Shown here: positions 36,531 through 47,570 of the stretch, piece after piece | How the letters are laid out: every line of letters begins with the position of its first letter | Numbering within the stretch: position 1 is the stretch's first letter | Origin: Nageia nagi | Lineage: Eukaryota > Pinophyta | Length of the DNA: 64,000 nt | Direction: 5' to 3' | Assembly (NCBI GenBank): GCA_050084985.1 | Contig: JBITNC010000001.1 | Coordinates: 210,800,001 to 210,864,000 of the forward strand | Position numbers and translations under genes: made by a program | Notes under the pieces: model-generated | What the model was told of the DNA's origin: nothing | The model's database searches: none | Seen by the model: the letters and a program-made list of their open reading frames with translations, nothing else

Positions 36531-37884
36531 GTTTGAATAAGTCACAAACCTAATAGCAATTAATAATAAGCTAAGTTAAAAAAAAAGAATTAGTTATTAA
36601 AAATTAATTTATAAACATCAACAATCAAGTGATCAAGTTCTAGGATCGCTAATGTTTGATACTTGAATGTCAATGACCCTAAAACCCTTTGGCTCTAGTT
36701 GATAATCATGGTCAAGGTTTCAAAATTTTCACATGTAAAAAATACAACCTAAACTAAAATTCTATGCAATTAAAAAACCTTTATAATATATTTCAACTAC
36801 TCTATGATTTCTATTTTTTAAAATACAAAGTAAAAATGATTTAATAAGAAAAAAAGTAAAATTAGGGTTTTAAAACCCTACCTCTTCCCTCATGGGCCTC
36901 TTGCATAGCATATGGCATCTTCATGGTGACATATTTACTCACAACTATGGTAAAAATGATAAGCATAGGGTCAAACTCCAAAAAGGTGGGGTAGATAAGT
37001 TAGAGGGCTTTGACCAATCACTAAAAATTAAATAAGAAAATAATAATAAACATTTTTCTTTTTAAACTCTCACACAATCAAATGCCAACGATTCATGGTC
37101 TAGCACCAACATTCTATAAGGATCATTACTGATTAGTACCAAATCATTGATAACCTAAAAATTATAAAAAATCATAAAAAAAATCAAAAAATCATTACAA
37201 AATCCCAATGGAAAAAATGAATTTGAGCCCTCCATTTTGGCACTCTCATACATATATTCGTTATTCTTTTTCCTAAAATAATAAATAATTGCAAAAAATA
37301 AAACACATTTATAAAACCCTAAAAACTAAAAAATATGTCAATATAAAATAGAAATAAGTTTTTTACTTGTTGAAAAAATAGAAATAAGTTTTTCGCTTGT
37401 TGAATTTGAAAAATGACCCTTCTTTTAGTAGAGAAAAGAAGGATGGGTTTGGATGTGATTAAAATTATTGGATGAACTTTTACGTAAGATCATCAAGTAA
37501 CCCACCTATTATGACAAGAGTAGAATGATCAAAGCTTTGTATTCACAATAGAGCTTCTTTATCATATGCTAGCTATGGCATATACCTAATGACTAAGACT
37601 TGATTCATATCTAGCCAACACAACACAATGGTATAGTGATAACTACTAAAGTTATGCCTTGTACTACAACCCTTGTTGCTTTCAAAATATGTCAAATGCA
37701 AAAGAATAAAAAATGGATTTATTCATAATCCAATCACTTATATTCAACTTACTCATAGAGAATAAGCTAATTCAAAACCTTGATCTAAGATCAAGGAATA
37801 CAAGTTTAAGACTTGATTGTACCATCCTTCTCAGATTGGCTTAGTTTTTTTAAATAATCCCCACCTATAAAATGTTTGGTATTT
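36531..37884 (+). other. Element B noncoding region before the 3' LTR
   Basis: AT-rich, no ORF. It would hold the promoter of the antisense PMD ORF, but no convincing TATA box was picked out. Phrases near 36645-36720 and 37080-37160 (GCCAACGATTCATGG, ATCATTACTGATTAG) resemble the leader minisatellite unit. Around 37365-37400 GAAATAAGTTTTT repeats directly. Confidence 0.5.
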
Positions 37885-37900
37885 CAAAAAAGGGGCAAAA
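37885..37900 (+). other. Polypurine tract of element B
   Basis: CAAAAAAGGGGCAAAA directly before TGTAGACACC, nearly identical to the tract of C. Confidence 0.85.
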
Positions 37901-38735
37901 TGTAGACACCTAAAAATTACCCCTCTTTAGATAAATAAAAGAAGGGGATAAAAATTTAAGTAAATAGTAAAGTTTTCTTAAAACTCTGTAGTTGCTAGCA
38001 ATTTGGTATGATCATCAACAATCGAATCTAGTCACTGATGCCTAATGGTAAATCATCATCGATCCTGAAAATAGAAAACACAGAAAAAAAATAGAAAAAA
38101 TAGGCAACCAAGGAAATAATCTAATAGATCAAGGATGAGTCACCCTTAATCCTATGGTTTCCTTGCATGTATATAACCTATGATAAGGTTAGATGAGATT
38201 TTTTATCCAACCCTACCTTCCAAAATAGCAACTTTATCTACCTTGGAAAATCTATAAATAAGGTCCCTCCCAAGGAGAAAAAGAGAGAGGAATTAGAAGA
38301 CTAAATGCAACCTTATGCTGTTCAATTACATCTATATTGCTAAGTACATTGCATTCATTATTTTTGCTTATATTCATGTTTATTTATTATAATTTCATAG
38401 CATGAGTAGGTATGTTTTGATGTGTTATTTATTTGTGTATGTGTAAGATTTATAGGAATAGTAGCTAATTTAAGTAAAGAAGAACCAAAGAACCAATAAA
38501 AAGAAGTAATCAACATTATTTTATTCCTTCTATAGGTTTCAAATCATTACTTAGAACTTGCAAATAGTGGTAAAGAAGGCCTCCAAGAGGCCCATATCAT
38601 ATATTGTACTTAAGCCCTCCATGTAAGGCAAACTTGTAATCAAAATTGAGGTTTATACCAAAAATCAATAAAGAGTTCTATTGGTTGTAATATATCTTTT
38701 TTTGCATGCTTGTATGGTTGTTTTTTGGGTAAACA
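37901..38735 (+). repeat. 3' LTR of element B
   Basis: TGTAGACACCTAAAAATTAC to GGGTAAACA, 835 bp, colinear with 5199-6003. TATA box at 38252-38260 and AATAAA at 38667-38672. It is followed by CTTAG (38736-38740), the second copy of the target duplication. Confidence 0.9.
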
Positions 38736-40163
38736 CTTAGAAACCATTATTATAACATCCCATGGTAAATCCTAAGGGAATGATATGAGGAAAATCAAAG
38801 TGGTTGTGACCAAAGTGGTTATGTCCTCATTGAGAACCATAGATGGGACTAGATGATAAGAGACGTGAATTTACATACAATGATGTCAATGATACAATAA
38901 AACATAATAAATGGATAATTAAATATCTTAGATCATTTAGGCACATAAGGGACCAAATTCCACATATGTTTAGGACTATGCTTGCTCTATTGGGAATGCA
39001 AGAGATAATGTCTAATGGTCAACTCTAGAGGAGGACCAAGAGTGATACACAAACAAGATAATCAATGCAAGTGAGTAAGTTAATATGATAAATGCACAAA
39101 TGAATAATAATATGAAACATGATGGCTAGGATATGGGTGACTATTATCCTACCATCTAATGCATATGAGTGCATAACTACAACAGGATTGATAAGATCTA
39201 GTATTAACTCTCAATGAGAGGATCAAAAATAAAAAAATGGATGGATGATATAAAGTGATAAAATACATGAGTTATGAATTAATACCTACACATAAGATAT
39301 CATCCTCAAACTAAGCATATATGGAATGATGAGAATTATTAAGATGACATGAATAAACAAACATAGAACAAAATGGATGATAATATGGATATACAAGATG
39401 AAATTAAGGATATTAATAATATAAAGGAGCAATATGGATGATATTAATAAGATTAGCCTCTTACCATCCTTCTAAATATATGAGATTGTACTCACTTAAA
39501 TTGATCTTTTGCTTAACAATATATGATCCTAGCCAATTAGAGGAAAACTTATCCCTAAGAGAATGCTTAAGATGGGACTTTTATTAATTCTCTTTGAGAA
39601 TAAGATTATCAACTTGGAACTCATGAGGCTTGAATTTCTTGTTAAATGCTCACTTGAGATGATCTTGATAAACTTTATGATGCTCTATTGCATTGATACA
39701 TCTTTCATTAAGAAAAATGAGTTGATTTAGTTAAGCCTAATGAGTTCCTCATCCAAGATAAGGTCCTTAAGTGACATGTGCAAGGAATGGATCTCAATCT
39801 CAAGAGTTATGATAGCCTCTACACTATAAATGAGAGAGAAATCGGTATCATATTTGGTCATTTGAATGCTAGTGTGATATGCCTATAAAGCATATAGGGG
39901 ACACTCATGCTAGTTGTGATGATTTCCATTTACCATCTTCTTGAGAATCATGACAATTATCTTATTGGTTGCTTTGACTTAACAATTACCCTAGGGTAAT
40001 AAGGCATGAAGAATGATTGCTTGATATGATATTGATTGTACATTATCCTCACATATTGATTCTCAAAATTAAGACCATTATTCATAATGATCCTAATAGG
40101 AATAATAAATCAACATATAATATGAATCTCTATGAAAGATGTGATCTTTGGACCCATAGTATA
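38736..40163 (-). mobile_element. Element A, right fragment
   Basis: Continuation of 1-5198 after element B. The part 38741-39450 shows no gene apart from a 61-codon plus-strand frame at 38843-39028 of no known family. An integrase relic follows on the minus strand. Element D then interrupts it at 40164; the upstream part of A's pol should lie beyond the window. Confidence 0.65.
39455..40110 (-). pseudogene. Element A integrase fragment
   Basis: On the minus strand, from 40100 downward, it gives IIMNNGLNFENQYVRIM near the place of the catalytic DNG, then FMPYYPR. Further on come AYHTSIQMT-like and FSLIYGVEAIIPLEIEIPSL-like pieces and INAIEHHKVYQDHLK. The end is KFSSNWLGSYIVKQKI (about 39530). 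This is the catalytic core and C-terminal part of a Tat-like integrase. It is broken by stops and several frame changes, and truncated on its N-terminal side by element D. Confidence 0.75.
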
Positions 40164-41005
40164 TGTAGACACCTAAAAACAACCCCTCTTCTGATAGAAA
40201 AAAGAAGGAAGAAAAAATTAAAGTAAATTGAAAATTTTACTATAGTATTACAAATGTAAATGCCCAACACCTGGACATTGGTGATTCATCCCGAATGCTA
40301 GCATCCGATACCTAGATGTCGATGATTTTGAAGTTGGAAAAAGTAAAACAAAAAAGGTAACATCTAAAGTGTCTTAGGAAGAAAGCAAGGGATAAAAAAT
40401 GACTCATCCTCCATCCCACACATCCCCAATTTGGATCATAACCATGACAAAGTTGGATAGGCTTTTCTATCCATATTTTTATCTAAAAATCAAAAACTTT
40501 TCTTATTTCTAAAACCTATTTATAAATCCTTCAACCATGAAGCAAAGGGATCTAATTTGAATGAAAGTTACTCTATTGAAATACATCTAGGTTTTACTGA
40601 GTTAGATGCATTATTATTTTACATTCAATATGCTTATTTATGTTTACTTTATGTTGATTTTATGATATGAATAGGTATGTTTGATGTATTTTATGTTCAC
40701 ATGTATGCAAGGTCCATAGGTACAAAGCAATTGGACTAATTAGAGAAACTCTTATAGAGAGTTGAATAAAATAGAGAGATCCATATTATTTTTGTAGGTT
40801 TTAGAAGACAATCCTTGAATCTTGTAAAAACTTAAATTATGCCTATGAAGGCTTAAATGTTAGTTTGTAAAAATAGTCCTTTTTATAAAGTAATAGATTC
40901 ATCATTTGTAATCATTTTGAGGTCTACTCAAGAGCAATAAAGAAAAATGTTGGTTGTAACATGTCTTATCTTTTTTGCTAAGAGGGTTACTTTTTTTGTA
41001 TGATA
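40164..41005 (+). repeat. 5' LTR of element D
   Basis: TGTAGACACC to TGATA (842 bp), ending 3 bases before the primer site. TATA-like TATTTATAAAT at 40517-40527, AATAAA at 40936-40941. Start, TATA context and end align with the B LTR, but the middle differs, so it is a related family or subfamily. The terminal CA is TA. Confidence 0.8.
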
Positions 41006-41008
41006 TTA

Positions 41009-41027
41009 TGGTGATAGAAGGAGGGCC
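41009..41027 (+). other. Primer-binding site region of element D
   Basis: TGGTGATAGAAGGAGGGCC, matching the primer sites of C and B. Confidence 0.65.
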
Positions 41028-41752
41028 CTCATATGCAAACAACATCAATGACAAGATAAAGGGGTTTTTTCTATGTTTTTATGTGCACTTTTATGGTTTG
41101 TGCCATTTGGTAGTGAAACTAATTTTGTTTTTTTGTTATGTATTTTTTATGCCTAAGTTGTAGAAATACCAATGATTTATAACAAATGCCAATGATTGGA
41201 CTAAAAAATGAGTGACTCTATCAAAATGCCAATGACTATTAGCATAAGGTTGAATTTTTATTCTCATCAATTTTGTAAGCATAACCTAGGAATTAATATT
41301 AAGGATCAAAAATGAAAACCTTGTTTATGATCTTTGTGCTAATAATGCATGTATGGGAGGGTATTGAATATCACTAAATAACATGTATTATTTTTTGTAT
41401 TTATTTGTATAATTCTCTAAAGTTTATTTATTTCTTCTCTATTTGGAAAGGCATCGCACAAAAAAAATAAACAAACTCATTTAATATTTTTCTATCTTGT
41501 CCACTTATGCTCTACCTTTATGCTAAAAAGGGATCTGAGGTGACCAGAATGGATGTGATAGAAAAAGGGTAAATGAACTTTTTATTTTTTTATATTATCA
41601 CATTAAAATGGTAAATGAATTAACACTAAGTGACTTCCATACTTGGAAGGAGTAATTAATCATCATTAAATATGGAATGAACATAAGGTAAATTTATCAA
41701 TTTTAAGGTAGATTAGGATACACTAAAATGGTTAATGAATTTGGTGGTTATT
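41028..41752 (+). other. 5' leader of element D, first part
   Basis: Noncoding. TGCCAATGATT-type minisatellite units at 41163-41250, then blocks shared with B and C (CTTATGCTCTACCTTTATG, GGTGACCAGAATGGATGTG near 41536). The leader breaks at TTATT (41748-41752) where G is inserted and resumes at 46590. Confidence 0.6.
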
Positions 41753-44339
41753 TGTAAAGCATCCACTAATTATCATCAACCAAAGCCTTAAATTTTTTAC
41801 CTAATTTTGTTTTATAAATGTAACACTTGAATGATCTAGGAATGAACTAAGTGATCCCACAATGAGCTTGATATGTTGCTAGCTAGCTCAACACTCATAT
41901 GGCAAGATTGGCCAAGAACTCAAGGTAACCAACCCTAATAAATTTTTTTGGTGTTCACTTTTCAACACTCACCTTATTGAAAAGATGCCTCAAAAGTAAC
42001 CTCACCATTCCTATTCCATGTCCCATGTACAATAGGCTTTTTTATTATAGCATTGTGGTTTTCTACTTGAAACCCACAACACTTGAGAGATCACACTTAT
42101 AATAAGTTAATCATCATCTCTTGATGATAACTCTCTATCTCATAGGTGTAGTTAACTTATCCTAGGCAAGCTTCCTTATGAGTGGGTAGCATTGCCTATG
42201 GAACAATAATCATACCCCTATTTTCTAACTGTAAGTGATATGACTACTAGTTACCCTCATCCAGTAATAGTAGTTTTTCTAATTACTATCCCCACCTGAC
42301 TCACCTGTTACAGGATATGAGTACTAACCTACCCATAACTATTGACTAGTCCCACCATGTGGTTTGGCATCCCCATGCCCATAACTTAGGGAGCCATGGA
42401 TTATAAACAATATCCTCAAGTGGTTGTTTAGTCTAATCTATTTTTAAATGTGTTGATAAAAAGAACCACCTATATCCTACTAACCATTAGCTAATATTTT
42501 TTATAATGAAGTGGTACAAGTCAAGTTTGAAGGTTTAACACCATTCATTTTTATCAAAATTTTTGATTATAGGCTTACTCAAAAATTCACATATTTTCTT
42601 TTTTATCCCATATGCATTGTATCATGTATACAGATCCACTTTTAAAATATCTCTTGAATACATAAAGTACCAAGTTGTGAGGAAAGATCTAGCCACTATT
42701 GCTACAAAAGTAATGTGGTGCTAAGTGGTCCTTGTGAAATAAATATTCCTTTTGTTTGTCATCTAGCAAGGTAGGTTTCCTTGGGGAAGGTTCTTCATCA
42801 TTTTTCTTACATTCATCCAAAAGAATCATGAATAATTCCATTTATCTCATGGGGTCCTATTGATATCCAGTTTGATTCCAAGGGTCCCTAAGATATCCCA
42901 AATGCTAACAAATTATCATTTAGAACCTTATTTAGGGTTGATTCTAAGTTGATATGATAATTTTGGACTTGTCATGATTACAAACATAATTCATCTATGA
43001 CTCTTATCTAACAAGTATTAATCCTTACTCCTATTTTTCAAAGCATTAATCCTAACATGTAATAATCATAATTTTGATCTTAAAGAGAAAACAAAATTAT
43101 CCACCTTTATTTTATCATTCAATATACTAACAAAAGATAAATACAACATAATCTTCATAAAACATTTATAAGTTAATGATTGATTACAAGAAGATGAATA
43201 TATATTATAACTTCATTAGTCAACATTTAAAATAATGACCAACTTTTACAACTTATTACAAGGGTATTAATACATCATAAGGCTTAATACAATGATTTAG
43301 AATTGATAATTTATCATCCATTTTGTAACATAAAGGAAATATAACATGTTAATTGCTAAATCATTCTTTGACATGTCATGAATCACAACCATTGATCTTC
43401 AAACAATGATCATTGAGCATCAAACATCTCCATGGATCTTCAAGCATAGAACATCTTCATCATTCTTTGATCAATGAGCATCAAACATCACCTTGGAACT
43501 TGATGGTTGGATCAAGTACTAGGAGGGAGGAGGATCAAGACAACCCTTAGTTCTATGACCCTTTTTTATATGCAATGTGACTTACCAAAATAAACACCTT
43601 TTTTACCTCATGAGAAATTTCTCATTTCCTTGGTCATTAGTTTATAAAACATCATGAACTTTAAATTTACTCACTTTTCTTCAAATAATAAATAATCTAC
43701 TTTATTCTTCTATTTAGCTATTAGTAATTTATATTGATAATATTTTTCCTCCATATTATTACTTTGTACTATGGGTTTTAGTCAAATCTTTGAATTTAAT
43801 ACCAAAAGATTTCATTTTAGAAGTATTTAATGATAACCATTACTTCTTTAGTTTCTCATACTAAATTTATTATTTTTAATACTAATATTTAGTATTATTA
43901 GCCCTTTTATTTATATTATATAGAGGTACTCATACATTTGTAAAATCTAAGGAATCATTCAATTTTAAAAGGAGATAAGCTATGAGTTAAGGGTTGCATC
44001 TATTAGATCCACACATATTAATCTCTACATTTTTGCCAGAATACATTGGTGAGCACTTTCACATTGCCAAGGAAATATGTTGAAGGAGGTTGAGGGTTTA
44101 ATATTAGTTAGGAAATTAGTTTTAAATCTATTCTCACTAATGGTGACATTCTCCTTATTATATTACTACTCTATCTTGAGTAAAAACAAAACATTTTTAT
44201 ATGTATAAAGTGTTTCTAAAATAAATGTAGAGAGATAAGAAGAGAGACTCATATGTAAAAAGGACTTCTCTCTTTTTTAGCAAATTAAATGGTGAAACCA
44301 AGCTTTTCTAGCATTAATTCCTAGCATAATTCACTATAA

Positions 44340-45150
44340 GAGCTTGATATTGAGGATTTAAACACCATCAAAGGGTAGTTCAATTGTTTTCTCCATGAAT
44401 ACTATGGTTGTGAGTGTGCTAGTAGACACTTATGCTTAATGGCAATGCATAGAGAAGATACATAAAATATTTGCCAAGATGCCTAATGTAAAACATAGTG
44501 AGTAAAAATGATATCAAGATATTTATAAGGTAATGAAGGAGCTCATGAGGTGTTTGATAAAACACAGAATGGGTACTAAACAAATGTAGTTAAATAAATA
44601 TAATGGATAGATGCAAAGTTGAGCTCTACTATCTTTATCATCATTCTCTTAGTATGAGCCACTACATGATATCAAGAAGAAGGTAAGGAGGTCCATCAAA
44701 GAATAGATTCTCAATAAATATTTTGGTCATGAGACCCAATAGCCATGTAGGTAAATCATGGTAGAACACTTAGATTTGGAAATTATTTAACATTTATATA
44801 TAGATAGAAATGGTTATGAAATTTGCATAGAATTTTCCTTCCTAGTAGCCAAACAAACTCAGAGTCTTTCTCCTTCACATACATTATATAAAGTCAATAA
44901 TGGTAGATGTATAAATATTTAATGAACCTTAACAAACAAAGGTAATACTTGGGATTGAACTAAACTTTGAATGCCATTACTAGCACTTTTCCAGCATGTA
45001 ACATCGAGAGAGCATGCAAAGAAGGATTGGAGATCCATCAAAGAGTAATTGATATGTTTTTTCATCAATTTGTTGGTGTATACAACTAAGGAAATGCATG
45101 ATGCTAGTATGGAGAAACATCAAAGAGTAATTGAATTGGTTTGACTACAA
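44340..45150 (+). pseudogene. Pentatricopeptide-repeat (PPR) pseudogene inside G
   Basis: Translated pieces match plant PPR proteins of the PLS type, which bind organelle RNA. Near 44396-44500 there is VVSVLVDTYA then, after a stop, IEKIHKIFAKMPNVKHS, equivalent to the usual LVDMYAKCG-IE-A-KIFDKMP-R. Near 44677 there is EEGKEVHQRI. At about 44970-45055 there is ITSTFPACNIERACKEGLEI then HQRVI, equivalent to the repeat that begins with PACA and ends with G-EIH-VI. A further HQRVIEL lies at 45120. At least three repeats are present, with stops and shifts and no plausible start. It is a fragment, either captured or a target of insertion. Confidence 0.7.
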
Positions 45151-45752
45151 GTGTAATAAAAATAAACTATTGTAAGTAGGTACATAATAATAAATATTAA
45201 ATCCAACTATGAAACCTTTACCAACATTTTTATAGCATAGGCTATTATGGAAGATTTGAAATGAATGCTAAAAAATATTAAGAAGCATAGATAAAAGACT
45301 AAGGAGAAACTCAAAGCTTTTGCAAATGCATTCTATGAACATACACATAATCAACCATTAAAGTAATGTATACATTGTACTTAAATTCAATGTGATTGAA
45401 AAATAAATATTAATTTCTTCTTCTTTTCCAAGATATAAAGTGCCCACTATCATATATAATATATTAATTAAAACAAGTGGTATATCCCTTTCAAAGAACA
45501 AGACTCCTATTAACAATTAAATTTCATGAATTTTAAGTAAATATCCTACTATACAACTTTGATAAATAACATTAAATAGAATTATTGTAGTTTAAGCATA
45601 TTAGAAATGTAAAGAATGCACCTTGACTTTGAGGAGGAAGAGAGAGAGACTTCTTTTCTTCACATAATCCAAGCTTGAGAATAACCAAAACAAAATGAAA
45701 ATGGCAAGATATAGATAGGTAGTTTTGTTAGTATTTTCCAATGCTCTGCTCC

Positions 45753-45763
45753 TTTATTTATAG
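45753..45763 (-). promoter_or_regulatory. TATA box on the minus strand of G
   Basis: Minus-strand CTATAAATAAA followed by GGAGCAGAGCATTGG and, further on, a CT-rich run (GTCTCTCTCTCTTCCTCC, about 45637-45654). This looks like a plant core promoter with a leader, pointing toward 41753. No product follows that I can name. Confidence 0.4.
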
Positions 45764-46589
45764 CTAAAGGGGCTCAAATGTGTCCAAATAGACATCTCCT
45801 CACACCCTTAATAATTTTGGGTTAGGTTTGATTAAAGTTGGAAATGATGGTAATGGCATTTAATACTTTGGAATATTTTTCATTAGCTAACAATTTAGTG
45901 CCAACTCTTATCCATACCTAAAACAAAAATACAAAACTAAGTAGGTTCATTTCTCTATTATTTTCCTAGCTATTAAATATCATGTAATACCACAAGGAGA
46001 CCTTAGTCTCTATCTAATAGTGTTTTTACTATTAGCCCTATGTGGCAATAATATGGACACTCATATTCAACTTTGACCCCATTAAATTTATTTTTCTAAC
46101 CTTATAATAATTTTCAAAATTTAACTAAAGGTATATCCCCTTTTTTCCTCCATTTCAAAATTTGAATTTCAAAAACACCAAACAAGGGAAAACACATATT
46201 TACCTATGAAAATCACCTCGTCTTGTAGAGTAAGGTTAATCCACACATTTTTGCAAATATGTTTTCCATCAAGAAATCAATAATCACAACAATCATTCTA
46301 CATCCATCTACATGATTTATGATGGTCATAAGGTATATCAACAAATCAACACCAATCATTTCCTTCTCTTACTATTTCATTCCTATCACCAATTCACTGT
46401 TAGTCTATAGGGTATTTGAGTCACTTCTCCAATCTATGACCTATGTCAAAACATCTCGAAGCTAGCATCAAATTATCACAAATGATACATATATCAAACT
46501 TGTCATTACCATAGTATTATGCAAATATAATTCATTCAAATCCTTAATGGTACTTGAGGTCAAATAGTGTCTTGAGGTGGGTAATTACA

Positions 46590-47570
46590 TTATTCTATAC
46601 ATATTAATGCTCTTACTTATCTACCTTACCACATCAAAAGGTGATCAAAGGATTGTGACTCATAATGAGGGGAAATAAACCTACATTAAAGGAAATTTAC
46701 TTACATAAATGGATTCTTACTTGTCTATCTTACCATATGGAGAGGTGATTGAAGCATTATGACTCATAAGAAGAGGTAATAAAACACATTTTAATATTTC
46801 TTTTGGTTAATGAATCACATTAAAAGGTAATAAATCTAATGGGAATCTAGATTAACTTACACATTAATTAAAATATTATTTGAATCATATTAAAGAGTTT
46901 TAATTAATGGATGTGTATGATTGGGAAGGTTAAAATTGCACTCATTAGTATTTTATTTTTATTAAATGCATAATCATGATACCTTTTAAAAATAAAATCA
47001 ATGATTTGGAGGTCATTACCAACCATTGATTCTTATTCTCTCATACTCTCATCAACAAAATATAATGAGCCCTAGAGCCAAAATCTAGACATCAATACTA
47101 GGTTCATAGGTTAAAATTTATTACTTTTTATCGAACAACTATAAAAAAGGGAGGTATACTTGGATTTCATCACCAAGATAGTTCTCAATGGCATTCCTTG
47201 AGTCCCATTACACTAAGGGGACCCCTTTAAGTACCAAGTCATTACTTAGCCCTAGATTACTTATAGGATTATCAACCAACCTTGCTTAAACATTTGACTA
47301 TATAAAATAATTTAAGAAAATTAATAATATTAAAATATACAATTTATATTGCTCATATTAAAATATTAATTTAATATACCAAAAATATAGAAAAGATAAT
47401 CACACAGAAAAGGTGAGTATGCATGTAGGTTGTTTGTGCATATAATTATTTTCTTACAAATATAAATCTAAAAAATAAAAATAGAATTGCTATGTTTGAT
47501 GTTTATTTTCTTTGTTTATAGTTTGATAATAAAGAAAAACAAAATACAAAAATACAAAAGTCTAAAGAAA
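46590..47570 (+). other. 5' leader of element D, second part
   Basis: Continues the leader after G. Repeated blocks as in B (CTTACTTATCTACCTTACCA near 46610; CTTACTTGTCTATCTTACCA near 46717). The block ATGGCATTCCTTGAGTCCCA at about 47188-47207 is identical to that of B near 7539. No ORF. Confidence 0.6.

Larger units (their letters stand above)
5199..38735 (+). mobile_element. Element B: Tat/Ogre-like LTR retrotransposon, interrupted by element C
   Basis: Bounded by related LTRs (5199-6003 and 37901-38735) and the CTTAG duplication. Without the nested element C (10812-25470 plus one ACTTG) it is about 18.9 kb, which is large and typical of Ogre/Tat-sized elements. Order: LTR, primer site, 1.9-kb leader, gag, protease, G-patch-like linker, RT, RNase H, archaeal RNase H, integrase, an extra sense ORF, a 3' noncoding module, an antisense PMD ORF, polypurine tract, LTR. 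All frames carry stops and shifts, so it is dead. Its LTRs differ from each other more, by eye, than those of C, in line with B being older. Confidence 0.9.
41753..46589. mobile_element. Insertion G: unclassified 4.8-kb element carrying a PPR pseudogene
   Basis: It begins TGTAA and ends TTACA, giving TG...CA ends with a 5-bp terminal inverted repeat. It is flanked by TTATT on both sides (41748-41752, 46590-46594). Removing it with one TTATT restores alignment of the D leader with the B leader. No internal LTR pair, RT or transposase was found. It could be a long solo LTR, an LTR element that lost its coding region, or another captured-gene carrier. A minus-strand TATA box (45753-45763) is followed by a 5'-UTR-like stretch. 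A possible minus-strand zinc-knuckle remnant near 43565-43605 is too weak to classify. Confidence 0.65.

Noticed and set aside
43565-43605. Copia-type zinc knuckle on the minus strand of G
   Set aside because: Only a few residues fit and frame changes are needed; no further copia protease or RT motif could be followed.
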